A program made the position numbers and the translations under genes. A stretch of 64,000 nt of DNA from an uncultured Flavobacteriaceae bacterium. GTDB taxonomy: Bacteria; Bacteroidota; Bacteroidia; Flavobacteriales; Flavobacteriaceae. Shown piece by piece: positions 32,369 to 41,640 of the stretch. The stretch's first letter is position 1. Each line of letters starts with the position of its first letter. Location of the stretch: NCBI GenBank assembly GCA_947500435.1, contig CANMRV010000005.1, forward strand, positions 310,001-374,000, given 5' to 3'. A model generated the notes under the pieces. It worked only from the letters and a program-made list of their open reading frames with translations, was not told the DNA's origin and did not search any database.

Positions 32369-34039
32369 CTATTGCTGCTTTTCAAACCAAACATTTCTTG
32401 CTCTGCCATTAGAGATTCTAATCCCTGAAATTTGATTGTCTTCTTTACGCACAAATTTTATAATAGCAAAACCTAGAATTTCCAAGACATCTCTTTTCAA
32501 TATTTGCGTTGGAAAATCACCATGTCTACCATGATGACCTACTAATTGCCCATCTTTTCGCAAGAGGTCAAAGGTACTTTCTAATTCGGGACTATAGAAG
32601 CGTCCGGTATACTCCGCTACCAATTTCTCGGGTTCTATTATGGGTTCAAAATGCTCAAATAATGATGGTGCGTCGTTATCGACACGTACCAACATGGTTT
32701 TAATGCCTTTTTCATTTGTACCGAATTTTGCAATCAGATTTGCCGAGACACCTAACATTTTAAATTCATTATCTGCGATAGGTACCAATGGACTTTCACT
32801 ATCTGCAGAACGAAAATAACGCAAAGTGTCATTTTTAACATAAATTTTTCGGGCATAGTTTTCTTTCTCATTCCAATACGATGCTTCAAATTCAGTCAAC
32901 TGTTGGTTTGACATTTGAATACCGTTTATCTTTGATTCGGTTTCATTTTCCATAGGTTTGTCAATCACCTTCTTTTCTAATAAAATATTGGCAATTTGAT
33001 TTTCTATCCGTCCTGGATTGGAAGATGAAAAATTTGTCAATACCGTAATATTGATTTGTTCTTCAGGATATGTGCTTGCATAGGCCCTAAAACCGCCAAT
33101 TGCACCTCCGTGTTGAATTCTTCTATACCCATTAACTTCATCAATAGATACGCCAAAGGCATAATTGTTTTCACTGCCATCATTAAGGGTATCGATAGTT
33201 TGGAGCGTTTTAAAAGCCGAACTCCAATCTGAAGATGCTGTGCTAAAATTTTGGAACCAATTCAAGATATCCGTTGTTGTGGAATGTACGTTTCCTGATC
33301 CTACATAACCCCAATATTCTACAGCCCTAGAAAAATCACTTGAGCCATAATAAGAAGTAGCATTTTTTGGAACAATACGATTGTATTGGTCTTCTACATA
33401 GGTATTTGGCATTCCTAAAGGCTCAAATACATTGGCTTTCATCCATTCAGGGAACTTCTCTTTAGTTACATTTTCAATAATATTGACCATGAGCATGTAC
33501 CCTGTATTACAATACAAGTATTCATCACCGGGAATAAAATTTAACTCCTTCTGCTGTAGCATAAAGCGGTACAAATCTTCGTTTGTTCTAGCGTCATCAT
33601 CTCGCCAACCGGCCAAAGCAAGCATAGCGTGTAAACTACGCATACCACTTGTATGATGTAACATATGACGTATGGTGATGGTATGTCCGAAATCTGGCAT
33701 ATCTGGTAAGTGTTTGCGTATATCATCATCGACCGATAATAAACCTTTCTCTTGCAGTAGCACAATACCCATAGCAGTAAATTGCTTAGAAATTGAACCT
33801 GTATTAAAAATGGTTTCTACTTTGTTTGGAACTTGGTATTCTAAACTAGCCAAGCCAAATGCTTTTGAGTAAATTATTTCTCCTTTTTGCATGATACCAA
33901 TGGCACCTCCTGGATGATTAGCCTCTGTCCATGAATTAAATAAGCTATCAATTTTTTGAGACTGAACTTCACTCAATTGCCCTTGTAGAAAAGTTAAACT
34001 AAACCAGGTTAGTAAAAAAAATAAACGTTTTGATTTCAT
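32369..34039 (-). CDS. Beta-lactamase-fold serine hydrolase (class C / S12 type)
   Basis: Secreted protein of 556 residues from the Met at 34039 (MKSKRLFFLLTWFSLTFLQG); the upstream Met at 34072 precedes no better signal. Catalytic motifs are SISK (SxxK), YCN (YxN, in YLYCNTGY) and HGG (in RIQHGGAIGGF). A C-terminal beta domain of about 180 residues follows. Members are D-aminopeptidases, esterases or penicillin-binding-like proteins; no substrate can be assigned. Two more genes of this fold lie within 6 kb. Confidence 0.88.
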   Translation of the reverse strand: MKSKRLFFLLTWFSLTFLQGQLSEVQSQKIDSLFNSWTEANHPGGAIGIMQKGEIIYSKAFGLASLEYQVPNKVETIFNTGSISKQFTAMGIVLLQEKGLLSVDDDIRKHLPDMPDFGHTITIRHMLHHTSGMRSLHAMLALAGWRDDDARTNEDLYRFMLQQKELNFIPGDEYLYCNTGYMLMVNIIENVTKEKFPEWMKANVFEPLGMPNTYVEDQYNRIVPKNATSYYGSSDFSRAVEYWGYVGSGNVHSTTTDILNWFQNFSTASSDWSSAFKTLQTIDTLNDGSENNYAFGVSIDEVNGYRRIQHGGAIGGFRAYASTYPEEQINITVLTNFSSSNPGRIENQIANILLEKKVIDKPMENETESKINGIQMSNQQLTEFEASYWNEKENYARKIYVKNDTLRYFRSADSESPLVPIADNEFKMLGVSANLIAKFGTNEKGIKTMLVRVDNDAPSLFEHFEPIIEPEKLVAEYTGRFYSPELESTFDLLRKDGQLVGHHGRHGDFPTQILKRDVLEILGFAIIKFVRKEDNQISGIRISNGRARNVWFEKQQ

Positions 34040-34216
34040 GTTGTTCTGTTTAAATATTAATGCCTGTGGCAAAGGTTTGGTAGAACAATGTACGCACGAA
34101 GTTTCAAATTAGAACTGTTTCAAGCTGTATTTTTATTCGGAGTTGGTACTTATTTTCTGCCTGCTTTAGGGTTTGATTGATAAGTGTTTTGGGATTGTTT
34201 TGTGGGTTTTGGGTCT

Positions 34217-34295
34217 AACACCGCTAAATCCCCTCTTTCTAGAGGAAACTGTTGTGCTGCGCTTTTGGCGTTTGGGAGGGACTAAGGGAGGTGTT
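34217..34295. repeat. GAGGGG-type intergenic repeat
   Basis: AACACC (34217-34222) and GGTGTT (34290-34295) form the ends of an imperfect hairpin with internal TCCCCTC and GGGAGGG segments, related to the cluster at 31834-32008. Confidence 0.55.
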
Positions 34296-34330
34296 GGAAA
34301 TCGATTGACTTGTATTATAGCGATAGTTAT

Positions 34331-34963
34331 TTAGTAGTCCGGGATATTCAAACCTAAAATAATATCGCGATTTGCAGTTAAAAGTCCATCCACATTCTTC
34401 AAAGTAACAACTCCGGAACCTGCTCTGTTTTGAAGGCCATTCTTTTCTTTTTCAGTCAGCATGTGGTCATCCGTAAATTGATAGCTATCTACATAATACA
34501 CAACTTTATCTGGCTCTTTGATATATAAATGGATATGTTCAGGTTCTCGCCCGTCAGGATACGCCCCTGGTCTAAAGGTATAAAAGCTAAACTTTCCGTC
34601 AGTATCCGTTTTCATCCAAGCCCTGAATTTTCCATGCCTTTTTTCCCAGCCAACAGGATTTTCACTAGGCTCGTAAATTCCTTTTTGATTCGTTTGATAG
34701 ACGTAGAGAATAACATCCGCTGCGGGCGTTTTTCCATCACTATTGAATACGGTTCCTATAATTTTTATTTTTGGGGTTTTATTTTCAAAACCTTGGATAG
34801 TATCAACTGCCTTCAGAACTTTATTTAATTTTTTATAATCAAAAATGGCATCGCAGTCTTGACAAGGGCCACCAACTATTTTATCTGAATCGTTTTTTTT
34901 CGTTTGCGAATTGCAGGAACTTAGAATGCATAAGAAAGCCAATATGAGAATTCGATTTTTCAC
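34331..34963 (-). CDS. Intradiol ring-cleavage dioxygenase-like lipoprotein
   Basis: A 210-residue lipoprotein (MKNRILILAFLCILSSC) with the protocatechuate 3,4-dioxygenase beta-sandwich. Candidate Fe(III) ligands are Tyr in GIYEPS, Tyr in PGAYPDG and the two His in PEHIHLYI. GKFRAWMKTDTDGKFSFYT is the usual Arg-containing strand. A CQDCD motif follows the lipobox. Lipoprotein intradiol homologues are common in Bacteroidota and their substrates are mostly unknown. It starts 7 bases after the upstream membrane-protein gene. Confidence 0.8.
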   Translation of the reverse strand: MKNRILILAFLCILSSCNSQTKKNDSDKIVGGPCQDCDAIFDYKKLNKVLKAVDTIQGFENKTPKIKIIGTVFNSDGKTPAADVILYVYQTNQKGIYEPSENPVGWEKRHGKFRAWMKTDTDGKFSFYTFRPGAYPDGREPEHIHLYIKEPDKVVYYVDSYQFTDDHMLTEKEKNGLQNRAGSGVVTLKNVDGLLTANRDIILGLNIPDY

Positions 34964-34970
34964 TTTCCCT

Positions 34971-35552
34971 TTATTTTTTCAAATTACTACTAACTTTTTT
35001 TCTATTGATGGTATTAAAGCCCCATAACAGTAGCACGATTAGTAAGACAATAAAAAACACAGTTGTTGAAATACTTTTTATAAGCGAAAAAGTACTCGTT
35101 GTTTTTACGGCAGTTTCGGTCAAGTCCGGATAACTATTCAAGAGTCTGATGATTCCGAAATTCTCTGCGTAATCTGCTATTCCAGCGACTATGGGCAGCA
35201 GGCACAAATAGGTAAATGGTGTTTTGAGTTTGTTCAGTTTCTTTAGAAAATAGGCCAAGAGCAAACTATACGACAAGCCGAAAAGAAATGGATATAGCAT
35301 ATCCACTGGTATTTGATTCGTCAGATAAGTCTGGCGACCTTCTTCACCGAGGGCATTGAATAGTTCGCTTACGTAGTTTAAGTCGTATCCTGTAGGCATC
35401 ATATCTAAAAGAGCCATTCCGTTTGAGAAATCCATCGTTCGTGGAATGGTAACAGTTAGCATGAAGACGTAAACAATATTGGTCAGGATAAAGAGGACTA
35501 AAACCTTTTTTCCGGATAGGTGGCGTTCTATAAAATTGGTGAATCTTTTCAT
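34971..35552 (-). CDS. Four-helix membrane protein of unknown function
   Basis: A 193-residue inner-membrane protein with hydrophobic segments near residues 15-35, 85-105, 112-130 and 158-178 (VLVLFILTNIVYVFMLTV, LLYPFLFGLSYSLLLAYF, PFTYLCLLPIVAGIADYAE, TVFFIVLLIVLLLWGF). The ADYAEN motif is conserved in similar Bacteroidota proteins as I recall; no function is known. Probably cotranscribed with the dioxygenase-like gene, and 25 bases from the next serine hydrolase gene. Confidence 0.7.
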   Translation of the reverse strand: MKRFTNFIERHLSGKKVLVLFILTNIVYVFMLTVTIPRTMDFSNGMALLDMMPTGYDLNYVSELFNALGEEGRQTYLTNQIPVDMLYPFLFGLSYSLLLAYFLKKLNKLKTPFTYLCLLPIVAGIADYAENFGIIRLLNSYPDLTETAVKTTSTFSLIKSISTTVFFIVLLIVLLLWGFNTINRKKVSSNLKK

Positions 35553-35577
35553 CTAACGGTCTATGCTAGCCTCCGGT

Positions 35578-37602
35578 TTAAATTACTTTTTTAAAATAGA
35601 GGTTTCGAACCCTGCCATTTGACACTTTACAACCTGTAATGACTCCATTAGCATCTCTAACAAATTCAATTTGTCCAAAAAACCAAGCATCACTAGAAAA
35701 CACGTCTACTTTAATCGGACTTAAATTAAAGTCACTCAACTTACGGTGTTTTGCCATTAACTTACCCTCAACAATAGTAAAACTATAGGTGGTTGATAAC
35801 TCTTCACTATGAAATTCTCCCGAGAAATCTGAGAGCACAACGCTTGTTTTGTCAAAAGCTTTTAATCTTGGGGCTTCCATTATCTGTCCGCCTTGATGCA
35901 GCTTTAACAATTTAATATTTTCACCTCCATTGGGTATAAATTCAACTTTAGCCCCCACACCGACGACTTCAAATTCAGTGTTAGATAAGGGAATAAGTGA
36001 AACCGTTGGTTGACCCGTTGCTGTTGCCGACAATTTGCCTTCGCTTTCTGCAATATTTATGATAAAGCCTGGTTGCAGTTCAAAGTCACCTAAGTAGGTA
36101 CTTAAAGTACTAGAACTGACTGAAATCATTTCATTTGATTTTTCATCCGTTACCTCTTCCTCTTTCTTTTCCTTTTCGGGCTCGGGTTCAGTTTCAATTT
36201 TATCTTTAAGATAAATATCCACAACTTTATGAGCGATTGCACCGGGGTTAAATTCAGCAGAATTACTAAATACCATCACAGAAAAATTTTCGTCTGGAAA
36301 ACGTGTCAGATAAGAACGATAACCCGCATCAGCTCCCCCATGTTGAATTTCATTCAAGCCCTTATATTTCCCTACAAATTGACCTAGGGCACCTCCAATG
36401 GTTTTTCCACTATTTAGAGTTGCAGGTGTGTTCATTTTATTCACTATCGTCGAATCCCCAACTTTCAGGTTTGAAAAATTCATTGACCAAAGGCTTAAAT
36501 CTTCAACTGTGGTAAAAAGACTAGTTGCACCCACATTTGCATAACTTAAAACGCTTTTTTTAAATCCCGTACTGTCTGCATAATAGGAGTAGGCCCTATT
36601 TTTAACTATCTTTTGATGGTCATCATAAAATAGGGTGTTATTCATTTTTAGGGGCTTAAAAATGTTTGCATCCGTAAATTCTGCGAAAGACATATCCGAT
36701 AACCTAGCTACTACTTCTGCCAAAAGTGTAAATCCGGTATTACAATATGCATATTCATCACCTGGACTAAAGTTCAACTCTTTTTGCTTGCTTACTAATT
36801 TTAAAATATGCTCTTTGGTAACAACATCATCCATTCGCCAACCCGCCATGGCCAATAAATTCCATTGGTCTCTTAATCCACTTGTATGGGACGCCAGGTG
36901 TCTTAATGTTATTGTCTTATCAAAATCAGGTACTTCAGGGATATATTTTCGGATATCATCGTCCAAACTTAGTTTACCTTGTTTCTCCAACAATAGAATG
37001 GAGAAAACCGTAAACTGTTTTGAAACGGAAGCAATGTGAAATATGGAAGAGGGATTTATGGGAATGTCATATTCCATATTGGCCAAGCCATAGCCTTTCT
37101 TATAGATAATGGCTCCATCTTTAACTGCCGCCACAGCAGCTCCCGGGCTATCATTACGGTCCCAAGGGGCAAAAACTTCATCAACTTGGTCATTCGGTAA
37201 AGTGGCCTTGGGTCTTATAATTTCAAGCGTTACTTCATAAATACCAGCAGGTTCCTTTTCATCAAACGGAGATATTTCCACGACGTATGCGCCTTTTTTG
37301 CTAGAAATTATGGTAAATAGTTCAGGTCCATTTTTTCCATTGGGACTATCAAAGTCTTCAAGTTTCTCACCTTTGGGGTCGTAGGTGGTAATTTTCATAT
37401 CAACACCTTTTTGCATTAACTTAAAAAGTGCAAACTGGTCTTTTCCCAAATTAATACTATACCGGTGTTTCTCATTCGGACTAATTTCTGCAGAAGTCAA
37501 TTTGTCTTTGAATAATGCTCCCTTTTGGGTTTGTGCTTTAATTATACCTATTGGAGTAAGTAATAAAAGCAGGGCTAAAAATTTGATTGATGATTGATTC
37601 AT
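35578..37602 (-). CDS. Serine hydrolase (beta-lactamase fold) with N-terminal PPC-like domain
   Basis: A secreted 674-residue protein. After the signal peptide, residues about 35-125 resemble a bacterial pre-peptidase (PPC) beta domain (HRYSINLGKDQFALFKLMQKGVD). The hydrolase domain has SVSK (SxxK), YCN (in YAYCNTGF) and HGG (in IQHGGADAGY). A Glu/Lys-rich linker near residue 475 (EPEPEKEKKEEEVTDEK) leads to a C-terminal beta domain. Its catalytic part is close in sequence to the protein at 32369-34039, so they look like paralogues. Confidence 0.87.
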   Translation of the reverse strand: MNQSSIKFLALLLLLTPIGIIKAQTQKGALFKDKLTSAEISPNEKHRYSINLGKDQFALFKLMQKGVDMKITTYDPKGEKLEDFDSPNGKNGPELFTIISSKKGAYVVEISPFDEKEPAGIYEVTLEIIRPKATLPNDQVDEVFAPWDRNDSPGAAVAAVKDGAIIYKKGYGLANMEYDIPINPSSIFHIASVSKQFTVFSILLLEKQGKLSLDDDIRKYIPEVPDFDKTITLRHLASHTSGLRDQWNLLAMAGWRMDDVVTKEHILKLVSKQKELNFSPGDEYAYCNTGFTLLAEVVARLSDMSFAEFTDANIFKPLKMNNTLFYDDHQKIVKNRAYSYYADSTGFKKSVLSYANVGATSLFTTVEDLSLWSMNFSNLKVGDSTIVNKMNTPATLNSGKTIGGALGQFVGKYKGLNEIQHGGADAGYRSYLTRFPDENFSVMVFSNSAEFNPGAIAHKVVDIYLKDKIETEPEPEKEKKEEEVTDEKSNEMISVSSSTLSTYLGDFELQPGFIINIAESEGKLSATATGQPTVSLIPLSNTEFEVVGVGAKVEFIPNGGENIKLLKLHQGGQIMEAPRLKAFDKTSVVLSDFSGEFHSEELSTTYSFTIVEGKLMAKHRKLSDFNLSPIKVDVFSSDAWFFGQIEFVRDANGVITGCKVSNGRVRNLYFKKVI

Positions 37603-37753
37603 GGTATTATTATTTAAGTGTATACAACTTGTAATGGGAGAACTGAAAGTTTCTTTTTATCTAATATTTGATAAAGGTCTGGTTATCTGAACATGTCAGC
37701 GGAGGAAGACTGATTATCAATAAAAGTAGGTATTCCTTCAACACTTAAAAAAT

Positions 37754-37777
37754 AAAAAGCCTCAATTGAGGCTTTTT
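37754..37777 (-). terminator. Terminator after the ArsR/AHSA1 operon
   Basis: A 24-base perfect palindrome, AAAAAGCCTC-AATT-GAGGCTTTTT, about 45 bases past the AHSA1 stop on the minus strand, with T-runs in both directions. Confidence 0.8.
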
Positions 37778-37819
37778 TAATATTCATTAATAATGGGGTG
37801 TTCAAAATGTCAGTGTTGA

Positions 37820-38278
37820 TTACATATTCTTGAGAAGCTCGCCGAGTCTGTCAAAAACTGAACCCCAACCGTTCATAATACCCATTTTTTCTTGTTGTAT
37901 TTTGTATTCCTCAGTAGGATGGACGACATGAAAAGTGAAGTCCGTTTTATCTCCGTTTGCTTTGAACAAAGCTTGTATTTCAACGCCTTCGGTCATCGGT
38001 TTGAAGTTTGCTGATGAAACAATTTTCTCCATTTCTACAATCTCGGTGTATTCACCTTCGGCCGTAAATTCTTGACCATTGGGCATAGGCATAAGATATT
38101 TCCATTTTCCGCCAACTTTGAAATCGTGTTCTACGACTTTTGTTTGTATGCCTTTCGGGCTCCACCATTCCGCAATATGTTCTGATTGCGTCCAAGCCTC
38201 CCAGACTAAAGCCAATGGGGCGTTGAAGGTTCGTTGTATTGTTATCGTTTTACTGTTCATTTCGTTGGGTTTATTCAT
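37820..38278 (-). CDS. SRPBCC / AHSA1 family protein
   Basis: A 152-residue cytoplasmic protein with the START-like fold: RTFNAPLALVWEAWTQSEHIAEWWSPKG is the typical beginning, and a C-terminal helix EKMGIMNGWGSVFDRLGELL closes the cavity. The family binds small hydrophobic ligands or acts as an Hsp90 activator homologue. The ATG overlaps the ArsR stop by 8 bases (ATGAATAA), so it is translationally coupled to it; this pair is a frequent bacterial arrangement. Confidence 0.9.
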   Translation of the reverse strand: MNKPNEMNSKTITIQRTFNAPLALVWEAWTQSEHIAEWWSPKGIQTKVVEHDFKVGGKWKYLMPMPNGQEFTAEGEYTEIVEMEKIVSSANFKPMTEGVEIQALFKANGDKTDFTFHVVHPTEEYKIQQEKMGIMNGWGSVFDRLGELLKNM

Positions 38279-38600
38279 TTTTATTCGTTTTAGATTGTAA
38301 TTTGGTCAGGTACCTGTCGAAAGAGTCCAGCTTGTCTTCCCATAAGACTCGGTATTGCTCAATCCATAGGAATGCGGGAATCAAGTTTTTCGGACGTATA
38401 AAACAATAGCGCTCCCTGCCTTCCTTTTTAAAATCGATGATTTCGCACTCACTCAATATTTTCAAATGTTTGGAAATTGCTGGACGGCTGATTTCAAATT
38501 TTTCCGCAATTGTGTTTACGGTTAGGGTTTCTTCGGCCAAGAGTTCAATAATATCTCTTCTAACCGGGTCGGCAATCGCCTGAAAAACATCTCTTCGCAT
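38271..38600 (-). CDS. ArsR family transcriptional regulator
   Basis: A 109-residue winged-helix repressor: AIADPVRRDIIELLAEE, then TVNTIAEKFEISRPAISKHLKIL as the recognition helix-turn-helix. No metal-binding Cys pair is present at helix alpha-3, so it probably senses something other than arsenic-type metals, as usual for ArsR proteins paired with AHSA1. Two near-identical 16-base inverted repeats lie just upstream and are its likely operators. Confidence 0.9.
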   Translation of the reverse strand: MRRDVFQAIADPVRRDIIELLAEETLTVNTIAEKFEISRPAISKHLKILSECEIIDFKKEGRERYCFIRPKNLIPAFLWIEQYRVLWEDKLDSFDRYLTKLQSKTNKNE

Positions 38601-38608
38601 CTTGTTAG

Positions 38609-38650
38609 GTAACTAATCGGTTACGAATATAAATGTAATCATTCGGTTAC
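38609..38650 (-). promoter_or_regulatory. Tandem ArsR operator pair
   Basis: GTAACTAATCGGTTAC (38609-38624) and GTAATCATTCGGTTAC (38635-38650) are inverted-repeat 16-mers 26 bases apart, directly before the ArsR start at 38600. They differ at four positions. The spacing is near two and a half helical turns. Confidence 0.65.
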
Positions 38651-38723
38651 GCAAATGTTTTTGAAGTATTTTTTCGGATGAGGTAATTCTGGGGTAGGAG
38701 AAGAAGTGTTATTTGTTTCGGGT

Positions 38724-39788
38724 TTATTCTTTAGCAACCTCAATCATTAAAGCCTCTTTCAAACTTTCTTTATTCCCAAAAGAATCAGGGTTGAATTTGT
38801 TGTTATTGCTTAGAATGATGATGGTTTTGTTGGTGTCGAGCATTCGAATCAAAACGGAATTTGCGCCTAAAATGCCACCTCTTCTTTCCATAATCCTCGG
38901 TTGAGATTCTGAAAAGGGATAGTTGTAGGTCCAGACACTATAGCCTGAATAGTTATACTCTGGGTAGGAGGTGTACATCAGTTCTTTACTCTTTACAGAA
39001 AGCAATTGGTTGCCGTACATCCCTTGGTCCAATTTTAGCAAATCTTCCGCTGTGGCATACATACAACCCGCTGCGTAGAAATTCTCAATAAAAAACAAGG
39101 GGTCTTGTACCCTAGTATCTTTCGCATCATAGGAGAAGGGATAGGCGAAATCTTCGGGATAGGAATCCTTTTTCAAAAAACCTGAATTTTCCATTTGGAG
39201 AGGATTTAGAATCCGATTCTTAATGGACTCGTCCCAAGACTTTTTATCATATTTTTCTATAAGTAATCCCAATAAAACATAATCGATATTGGCATAATTA
39301 AAAGAACCGAAGCGGCTGCCTTTTTGGGTCAAGGTTTCCGAAACAAATGCTTCAGGCGTTTTTGATTGGCGGTATATGGCGTCATTCTCATTGGGCAAAC
39401 CTGAAATGTGAAGTAATAAATGGTGTACTGTAATCTTTTTAGACTTCGGGATATCCAATTCAGGTAAAAGTGTTTCAAGATTATCTGTCAATTGAAACTG
39501 ACCTTCCTCTATTAATTGCATTATTGTTATTGCCGTAAACAACTTCGTAACTGAAGCAATTTGAAAATGAGAGCTATTCGTTACAGGAGTGCGGCTATCG
39601 CTGTCGGTAAAACCAAATGATTCCTGATATAGGATGTTTCCTTTATCCGCTACTAAGACGGTTCCTTCAAATGCATCTGTAGCTGCTGATTTTTGAACGA
39701 TACTATCAATGCGACTGGTATCTGGTTGCGCGTTGCAGTGAAACAAAGCAAGTAATAAAAGAGGTATTGCGATAAGTATCCGTATCAT
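38724..39788 (-). CDS. Serine hydrolase (beta-lactamase fold), short form
   Basis: A 354-residue secreted protein with a signal peptide (MIRILIAIPLLLLALFHC, possibly a lipobox Cys). Catalytic motifs are SVTK (SxxK) and YAN (in FNYANIDYVLL). The third motif reads RRGG rather than HGG or KTG. It lacks the extra C-terminal domain of its two neighbours. It is divergent from the amidohydrolase gene on the right. Confidence 0.86.
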   Translation of the reverse strand: MIRILIAIPLLLLALFHCNAQPDTSRIDSIVQKSAATDAFEGTVLVADKGNILYQESFGFTDSDSRTPVTNSSHFQIASVTKLFTAITIMQLIEEGQFQLTDNLETLLPELDIPKSKKITVHHLLLHISGLPNENDAIYRQSKTPEAFVSETLTQKGSRFGSFNYANIDYVLLGLLIEKYDKKSWDESIKNRILNPLQMENSGFLKKDSYPEDFAYPFSYDAKDTRVQDPLFFIENFYAAGCMYATAEDLLKLDQGMYGNQLLSVKSKELMYTSYPEYNYSGYSVWTYNYPFSESQPRIMERRGGILGANSVLIRMLDTNKTIIILSNNNKFNPDSFGNKESLKEALMIEVAKE

Positions 39789-39861
39789 CTTTTTCTAATT
39801 ATAGTCAAGGTTTTGAAGTAAAGAGTCTTAGAATCATGAATCGTTACAATTTTACTCGAAA

Positions 39862-39881
39862 AAATACAATTTTAATTGTAT
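39862..39881. promoter_or_regulatory. Inverted repeat between divergent genes, possible operator
   Basis: AATACAATT and AATTGTATT separated by TT, in the 153-base region between the serine hydrolase (minus) and the amidohydrolase (plus). No regulator gene is adjacent. Confidence 0.4.
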
Positions 39882-39941
39882 TACGAACTTCCCAATTCTT
39901 TTCATACTTTTAGTTGATAGCTAATTTAAATTACCAACCGT

Positions 39942-41540
39942 ATGAAAATGTCCAGAATTCTTATGATGGCGAGCTGTATGCTCTTCTTCATGGCTTCCAT
40001 AGTTGCCCAAAAGAAAAAATCCAACAAACAAATTGAAAAATTAAAAACAGAAGTCGCTGCTATCGTACAGGCGAACCACAAGCAATCACAAGTGATGGTG
40101 GATAAGGTCTTCAGTTTTGCTGAACTCGGTTTTCAAGAGTTTGAGTCCTCAAAATACCTTACCGGAATTTTAGAAGAAAACGGATTCGCCATCGAAAATT
40201 CTATTTCAGGAATTCCCACCGCATGGTTTGCCAAATGGAGCAATGGAGATGGTCCGGTAATTGCCATTGGTAGTGATGTAGACTGTATTCCGAAGGCATC
40301 GCAATATCCGGGAGTTGCCTATCATAAACCCATGGTAGAAGGAGCGCCTGGGCATGGAGAAGGGCATAATTCGGGAATACCGATGAATATCACCGCAGTT
40401 TTGGCCGTAAAGCAAATCATGGAGCGTGAGAATATTGGAGGGACCCTTTTGGTTTGGCCTGGAATTGCGGAGGAATTGTTAGGTTCAAAAGCGTGGTACG
40501 TGCGCGATGGGCTTTTCGATAAAATCGACATGTGCATCTTTACGCATGTGAGCGGTAACCTTGGTGTATCCTACGGACCAACACGAGGCACGGGATTGAT
40601 TTCAGTAGAGTATATGTTCGAAGGAGAAGCGGCACATTCCGCTGGCGCACCTTGGCGAGGAAGAAGTGCCCTCGATGCCGCAGAACTCATGAATATTGGT
40701 TGGAACTATAAAAGAGAACATTTACACCCTTTAAAGCGTTCGCATTCTATCTTTACGGATGCAGGAGATCAACCCAATGTGGTACCGTCAAAAGCAGCCA
40801 TTTGGTTCTATTTCAGGGATATCAAATACAAAGGTATCATGGAAATGTATGCCGAAGCCAATGATATGGCAAAAGGCGCAGCCTTGATGACCGGAACAAA
40901 AATGACCTCTCGTATTTTGGGAGCAGCATGGCCAAGACATTTCAACAAAGTGATTGCAGAGACCATGTACGAAAACATCAAAAAAGTAGGACTCCCAGAA
41001 TGGTCCGCGGAAGACCAAGCCTTAGCGAAAGCGGTTCAGACCGAAGTGAATTCAGATAAAGTTGAGGGCTTGGCCACGGAGCTAATGAAGTTAGGCCTGC
41101 CACAAGTAAACCCAATTAGTGGTGGTTCTGATGATATTGGTGATATTTCTTGGAAGATTCCCACCGTCACCATGCGTTTTCCATCAAACATTCCAGGACT
41201 TCAAGGGCATCACTGGAGCAATGCCATAGCTATGGCTACTCCCATTGCGCACAAAGGTGTTACAGCAGGAGCAAAAGCAGAAGCCATGACGATTCTGGAC
41301 TTCCTGCTAAAACCACAACTCTTAAAAGACGCTTGGACCTATTTCAATGATGTACAAAGCAAAGAGGACAAATACGAGCCCATGATTTCCGCTGATGATT
41401 TACCACCTGTTTACTTGAACACCGACAAGCAAGGGCAGTTCCGTACTGAATTAGAGAAATTTTATTATGATGAAACGAAGTATGATTCTTACTTAGAGCA
41501 GTTGGGGGTGGAGTATCCTACTTTGAAAGGGGAGGAATAA
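39942..41540 (+). CDS. M20 family amidohydrolase / aminobenzoyl-glutamate hydrolase-like
   Basis: A 532-residue secreted metalloenzyme with signal MKMSRILMMASCMLFFMAS. M20D features: AIGSDVDCIP (metal Asp region), GHGEGHNSGIP (Cys/His replacement region), WPGIAEELLGSKAWYV (general-base Glu), GEAAHSAGAPWRGRSALDA (dimerisation lid) and ISGGSDDIGDISW. It resembles AbgB-type amidohydrolases acting on aminoacyl-glutamate or similar amides. It is monocistronic: a repeat follows 18 bases after its stop. Confidence 0.88.
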   Translation: MKMSRILMMASCMLFFMASIVAQKKKSNKQIEKLKTEVAAIVQANHKQSQVMVDKVFSFAELGFQEFESSKYLTGILEENGFAIENSISGIPTAWFAKWSNGDGPVIAIGSDVDCIPKASQYPGVAYHKPMVEGAPGHGEGHNSGIPMNITAVLAVKQIMERENIGGTLLVWPGIAEELLGSKAWYVRDGLFDKIDMCIFTHVSGNLGVSYGPTRGTGLISVEYMFEGEAAHSAGAPWRGRSALDAAELMNIGWNYKREHLHPLKRSHSIFTDAGDQPNVVPSKAAIWFYFRDIKYKGIMEMYAEANDMAKGAALMTGTKMTSRILGAAWPRHFNKVIAETMYENIKKVGLPEWSAEDQALAKAVQTEVNSDKVEGLATELMKLGLPQVNPISGGSDDIGDISWKIPTVTMRFPSNIPGLQGHHWSNAIAMATPIAHKGVTAGAKAEAMTILDFLLKPQLLKDAWTYFNDVQSKEDKYEPMISADDLPPVYLNTDKQGQFRTELEKFYYDETKYDSYLEQLGVEYPTLKGEE

Positions 41541-41557
41541 ATTTATCTGGTTAATTT

Positions 41558-41632
41558 CTGTCAGTTCGAGCGTCCCGAAGCTTCGGGAGAGAACCCTATC
41601 ATGCGGCATCTCGACTCCGCTCGATGTGACAG
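41558..41632. repeat. Dispersed palindromic repeat, intergenic copy
   Basis: Ends CTGTCAGTTCGAGC and GCTCGATGTGACAG, the same family as the copy inside purL. It contains a perfect inner palindrome, TCCCGAAGCTTCGGGA (41573-41588). Lies between convergent genes. Confidence 0.85.
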
Positions 41633-41640
41633 TAACCAAA

